A DNA stretch of 10,040 bases from assembly GCA_025462785.1 (NCBI GenBank), contig JAOAPG010000432.1:1-10040 (forward strand), written 5' to 3'. Positions 8,201-10,040 of this stretch are shown in pieces (the first letter of the stretch is position 1; every line of letters starts with the position of its first letter). The notes beneath the pieces were generated by a model. It ran no database searches. It was not told the origin of the DNA and saw only the letters and a program-made list of their open reading frames with translations. A program made the translations under genes and the position numbers. This stretch comes from Acidobacteriaceae bacterium (lineage in GTDB: Bacteria; Acidobacteriota; Terriglobia; Terriglobales; Acidobacteriaceae).

Positions 8201-8360
8201 AGACTTTTACGACAAGAATCGAATGATGGTGCTGAACGAACGGTTCGTTCTTGTCTCAGGCATAGTTCAGAACCAGAACAGCATCGTGCATCTCAAGGCA
8301 CGAAGCATAAGCTCACTTCCAGTCAGCCGAGCGTCCACCCCGTCTCACGATTTCCATTAA
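5226..8360 (+). CDS. dnaE2: DnaE2 (ImuC), error-prone DNA polymerase III alpha-type subunit, 1044 aa
   Basis: A C-family polymerase that copies past DNA lesions and causes induced mutations, working with ImuA and ImuB. The start MQYVELHARSAFSFLEGAS matches the DnaE2 N-terminus ('aELH..SnFSFLrGAS'). The PHP domain covers about 1-210, and its first HxH motif is degraded to HAR. Polymerase motifs follow: VQGRGSAANSAVCYALGI (341-358) and PDIDLDLPS (382-390) with catalytic Asp383 and Asp385. The third catalytic Asp is Asp538 in KVDLLGL (536-542). A helix-hairpin-helix region (about 815-870) precedes GLTTGPHPMAYRR and the OB fold (about 956-1030, with RQRPGTAKGLIFMTLEDETG). The length, about 1,040 against about 1,160 for E. 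coli DnaE, is normal for DnaE2, which lacks the tau-binding tail. It is the last gene of the operon, 5 bases after imuB. The ATG is preceded only by weak Shine-Dalgarno-like sequence, so coupling is likely. Confidence 0.96.
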   Translation: MQYVELHARSAFSFLEGASLPESLAFTCAERHMSAMALLDRHGVYGAPRFHIAAKQYKIKAHVGAEISIAEGGNYPLLARSRAGYQNLCRLITLTKLRVKKKVTATAELKELESFAEGLICLTGDENGPLACALEKNGIAGGRQLLERLISIFGRENVYVELQRHANRFQESRNQAAISLAREYRLPLLATNGVCYATPTERQIADVFTCIKNKCKLDTAGRLLAQNSQRYIRNAKEMAKLFADLPEAIANTVELSSRLEFSLEKLGYEFPPYPVPEGETMDSFLRKETWKGANSRFREMTPRVREQLKKELTLIEKLKLSGYFLIVWDLVRFCGKNGILVQGRGSAANSAVCYALGITAIDPIRMDLLFERFLSEERGEWPDIDLDLPSGDQREDVIQYLYKSYGQRGAAMTANVCTYRGRSAAREMGKVLGFDEETLSRLSAIVGKWEWRDPNDTMERQFTNTGLDLSHPQIAVYLDLCQRVQDLPRHLSQHSGGMVICQGQLDSVVPLEPATMPGRVVVQWDKDDCAALGLIKVDLLGLGMMAVLKDSIGLIQDHYGEKIDLANLPQDCPDVYDTIRKADTIGMFQIESCAQMASLPRNNPTRFYDLVTQVALIRPGPITGEMTSPYLNRRQGKEAVTYPHESLIPVLKRTLGVPLFQEQLLKLAMICANFSGGEAEELRRALGSKRSQQRMREIEIKLRAGMTNNNIPPNIQDQIIKFITSFALYGFPESHAASFALIAYASAYLKVRYLAAFTAALLNNWPMGFYHPATIVKDAQRHGLRVKPIDVTRSDWNCSLEYNDSVVTLRIGLRYVRGLQQPSAQTLIEARMLAAFTSVEDLVRRVPQFSKANLAMLARIGALNNICSLGSMHRRDALWQVERASRESGPLLEEIRDADENSPLAMMNIEERLVSDFHGTGLTTGPHPMAYRRGELQARGIKSAMELKNLPHGREATVAGCVITRQRPGTAKGLIFMTLEDETGTSRVIISPDFYDKNRMMVLNERFVLVSGIVQNQNSIVHLKARSISSLPVSRASTPSHDFH

Positions 8361-8373
8361 TCAACTATTACAA

Positions 8374-8458
8374 CTGAGACATTTGCTTAGAGACTTATGA
8401 CTGTGTCTACACAGTGTCACTTTCCCATGTGACCTCTGGCTGCTAAACATTGTCTCAG
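8374..8458 (+). other. Nested inverted repeats after dnaE2
   Basis: CTGAGACA (8374-8381) is a perfect inverted match to TGTCTCAG (8451-8458), and the arms extend imperfectly to TTAG (8387-8390) and CTAA (8443-8446). Inside lie two further perfect hairpins: ACTGTG/CACAGT (8400-8405 and 8410-8415, loop TCTA) and GTCAC/GTGAC (8416-8420 and 8429-8433). The set could fold as a closed multi-branch RNA. No T-run follows, and there is no tRNA-type T arm or anticodon layout. It may contribute to ending the operon transcript or be a small repeat relic. Confidence 0.4.
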
Positions 8459-8535
8459 CAACCTAACGCTAAACTTTGCGGAATTTGAAGCGACAATGTG
8501 CTTCATCATCCGAGATCCCTCTGATCCGGACCTAT

Positions 8536-9647
8536 ATGCCCGAACTCGACTCAGTTCGGGGCATCGCCATTCTAATGGTTTTGTTCTTTCATGGCGTCGC
8601 TCCTCCTTTGAACGTTGAACTTCCTTATCCTGGCCGATTGCTCTTGGAAATTTCCAAATACGGATGGGCAGGGGTGAATCTATTTTTCGTCTTATCCGGA
8701 TTCCTAATTACTGGAATTTTGATCGATAGCAAAGAAAGATCGGACTACTTTCGGCGTTTTTATTTTCGGCGAGCGCTACGTATTCTGCCAGCATTGTACG
8801 GGATGCTGGCGGTGTTGATAATCGGCGGCCGGATATCTTTCCGCTTTCTAATCGTCGGCGGACTATTCCTTGCCAACTTTGCAGCACTTTTGGGCGTTGG
8901 ACTTCAGTACGGACCTTTATGGTCATTGGCAGTGGAAGAACATTTCTACATGTTCTGGCCTCTCGTTGTGCGCGTAGCATCCAACCGCAAGCTGATGGTT
9001 CTGACAGCGACAGCTTGCGTGTGCAGCCCATTCCTTCGAATTCTGCACTTCTTGGGCAGCACTGTCCCGCAACCTTTCACATCTTTTTATACCTGGTTCA
9101 ATTTAGACGGGCTTTTTCTTGGCGCGCTTCTCGCAACATGGTTGCGTATGCCGTCGTTTCGTCGCCATCAACTGGTCCGCCTTGCGTTGCCGGCTACTGC
9201 TGCAGGTAGTATTTCCCTCTTCTTACTGCTGGGGCACCCTTTTGCGGATGCGACATTGGTAACCAGCGCGAGTAATCTGGCTGCTGCAGGTTTTTTGTCT
9301 TGCAACTGCTTGGGAGCAGCAACTGGAGCTTCTTGATCGACCGGCCAATTCTCAAGTTTTTCGGTTTTATCAGCTATGGTTTGTATTTGGTCCACATACT
9401 CGGGTTTCGCGTATCCGCAGTTTTGTTTTCCCATCAGCTTGGGACCTTAATAGCGAGCGGAAGAGCAATGAGTGCTGTTCTTTTGCGTTTCGCCGGCGGG
9501 GTTGCAATCGCAACAGTGATTGCCTATCTGTCCAGATGTTCACTTGAAGAAAGATTCTTGCGTATCGGTTATAGTTCCAGGCTCACGCCAGCTCTTTCTG
9601 TGACGGAAGCAACATCCACTGATCCAGCGATCAGCGTCCACGGTTAA
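8536..9647 (+). pseudogene. Membrane acyltransferase (OafA/YrhL, Acyltransferase_3), frame-split
   Basis: Family members transfer acyl groups, often acetyl, onto cell-surface sugars from within the inner membrane. The first frame encodes PELDSVRGIAILMVLFFHG (2-20, with the conserved His19), GVNLFFVLSGFLITGIL (46-62), FRRALRILPALYG (77-89) and PLWSLAVEEHFYMFWPLV (127-144), all hallmark motifs. It ends early at TGA (9334-9336) after 266 residues. The missing C-terminus, FVLQLLGSSNWSFLIDRP then LKFFGFISYGLYLVHIL, continues one frame back from the T run at 9291-9296 to a TAA at 9645-9647. Joined, they give 370 residues, the normal family length. The split may be a true mutation, a homopolymer sequencing error or programmed slippage. 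The start is uncertain: the frame is open upstream to a TTG at 8476, but the ATG at 8536 places PELDSVRG at the N-terminus as usual. No Shine-Dalgarno is seen. Confidence 0.82.
9291..9297 (+). other. Slippery heptamer T-TTT-TTG at the acyltransferase frame break
   Basis: In the upstream frame the codons read GGT-TTT-TTG, so T9291-G9297 is T TTT TTG, an X-XXY-YYZ heptamer suited to -1 slippage. After a -1 shift, decoding continues GTC-TTG-CAA-CTG and gives ...LAAAGFFVLQLLGSSNW, a smooth transmembrane helix joining both halves. The loss of one T from a seven-T run would produce the same sequence. Confidence 0.6.
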
Positions 9648-9663
9648 TTCCGAGCAAAATTGT

Positions 9664-10040
9664 CTAGAGAACTTGCTGAGCTGCAACCTGCGCTATGGGT
9701 CGCGCCGGGGTTCGATCTTCTTCTAGAGTAGTTTCTTCCCACAAAGAGCGATCACGAAGTAGACGAGTCACCAACGCCGTGTGCATAGCATGGCCCGCGC
9801 GATCTGCAACCACATTCCCGAGGATTCGCTTTCCGAGCAGCGCCAAGTCGCCAATAAGGTCAAGAATTTTGTGGCGCACGAACTCATCGCCAAATCGTAA
9901 CGGCGGATTCATCACTGAGTCGCGTGTCAGGACTATGGCATTCTCCGCCGAGGCTCCCCGGATTAGGCCTTGCTGCCGCATTGCATCTGCCTCGTGCAGA
10001 AACCCGAAGGTACGGGCGGCTGCGATCTCCCGCAGGTAAT
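9664..10040 (-). CDS. lpxC: LpxC C-terminal part (UDP-3-O-acyl-GlcNAc deacetylase), truncated by window edge
   Basis: LpxC is the zinc deacetylase that commits UDP-3-O-acyl-N-acetylglucosamine to lipid A synthesis in the cytoplasm. The 124 visible residues start in YLREIAAARTFGFLHEADAM and then RQQGLIRGASAENAIVL, the typical 'aRTFgFl.e...lr..GL..G.s..NAiv' segment. Next comes DEFVRHKILDLIGDLALLG, whose His and Asp in HKILD are zinc ligands in the family, and then RAGHAMH, with the catalytic His in AGH. The protein ends about 35 residues after AGH with a Glu/Arg-rich tail and shows no FabZ fusion. The start lies outside the window. It converges on the acyltransferase gene, with only 16 bases between the stop codons and no obvious terminator there. 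Confidence 0.93.
   Translation of the reverse strand, partial: YLREIAAARTFGFLHEADAMRQQGLIRGASAENAIVLTRDSVMNPPLRFGDEFVRHKILDLIGDLALLGKRILGNVVADRAGHAMHTALVTRLLRDRSLWEETTLEEDRTPARPIAQVAAQQVL

Noticed and set aside
8374..8458. Possible tRNA or insertion sequence end
   Set aside because: The stems do not match a tRNA cloverleaf with a T loop, and there is no transposase or target-site duplication around it.
9648..9680. Weak AGCAA/TTGCT dyad between the acyltransferase and lpxC stops, as a bidirectional terminator
   Set aside because: The stem is only five pairs with a 17-base loop, overlaps the lpxC end and has no T-run on either side.
1..10040. CRISPR array, prophage or defence system
   Set aside because: No short regularly spaced identical repeats and no integrase, phage or nuclease genes are visible.

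Overview
The window comes from a Gram-negative bacterium with moderate GC content. Three things point to this: a C-terminal LpxC fragment (lipid A synthesis), a lipobox-type lipoprotein, and an ImuA-ImuB-DnaE2 mutagenesis cassette. The Ig-like (Big_2) surface lipoprotein and the style of the ImuA and acyltransferase sequences suggest Acidobacteriota. That placement is an inference from family resemblance, not from a marker gene.

Layout. Positions 1-646 hold no intact gene: an open frame runs in from the left edge, a degraded C-terminal piece of a sensor histidine kinase lies on the minus strand, and a strong rho-independent terminator faces right. A minus-strand lipoprotein of seven Big_2 repeats fills 647-2563. 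Next is a 0.4 kb divergent intergenic region with a long imperfect hairpin, a promoter-like element and a direct repeat just before imuA. Positions 2982-8360 carry imuA, imuB and dnaE2 in one tight plus-strand operon with gaps of 4 and 5 bases. A short intergenic stretch with nested inverted repeats follows. A plus-strand membrane acyltransferase (OafA/YrhL type) comes next, split by a -1 frame change at a run of six T. On the minus strand, converging with it, is the 3' end of lpxC, which runs off the right edge.

Function. ImuA, ImuB and DnaE2 together form the SOS-inducible translesion 'mutasome' known from many bacteria. DnaE2 is the catalytic polymerase, ImuB is a catalytically dead Y-family scaffold with a clamp-binding motif (QGHLF here), and ImuA is a RecA-like accessory ATPase-fold protein. 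The sequence supports this: DnaE2 keeps its three catalytic aspartates, while ImuB has lost the acidic residues of a Y-family active site. The flanking genes (lipoprotein, acyltransferase, lpxC) concern the cell envelope and have no visible link to the cassette.

I see no novel multi-gene system. The points most worth checking are the acyltransferase frame break at a slippery heptamer, the 11-bp-period direct repeat at the imuA promoter (candidate SOS operator), and two structured intergenic elements.
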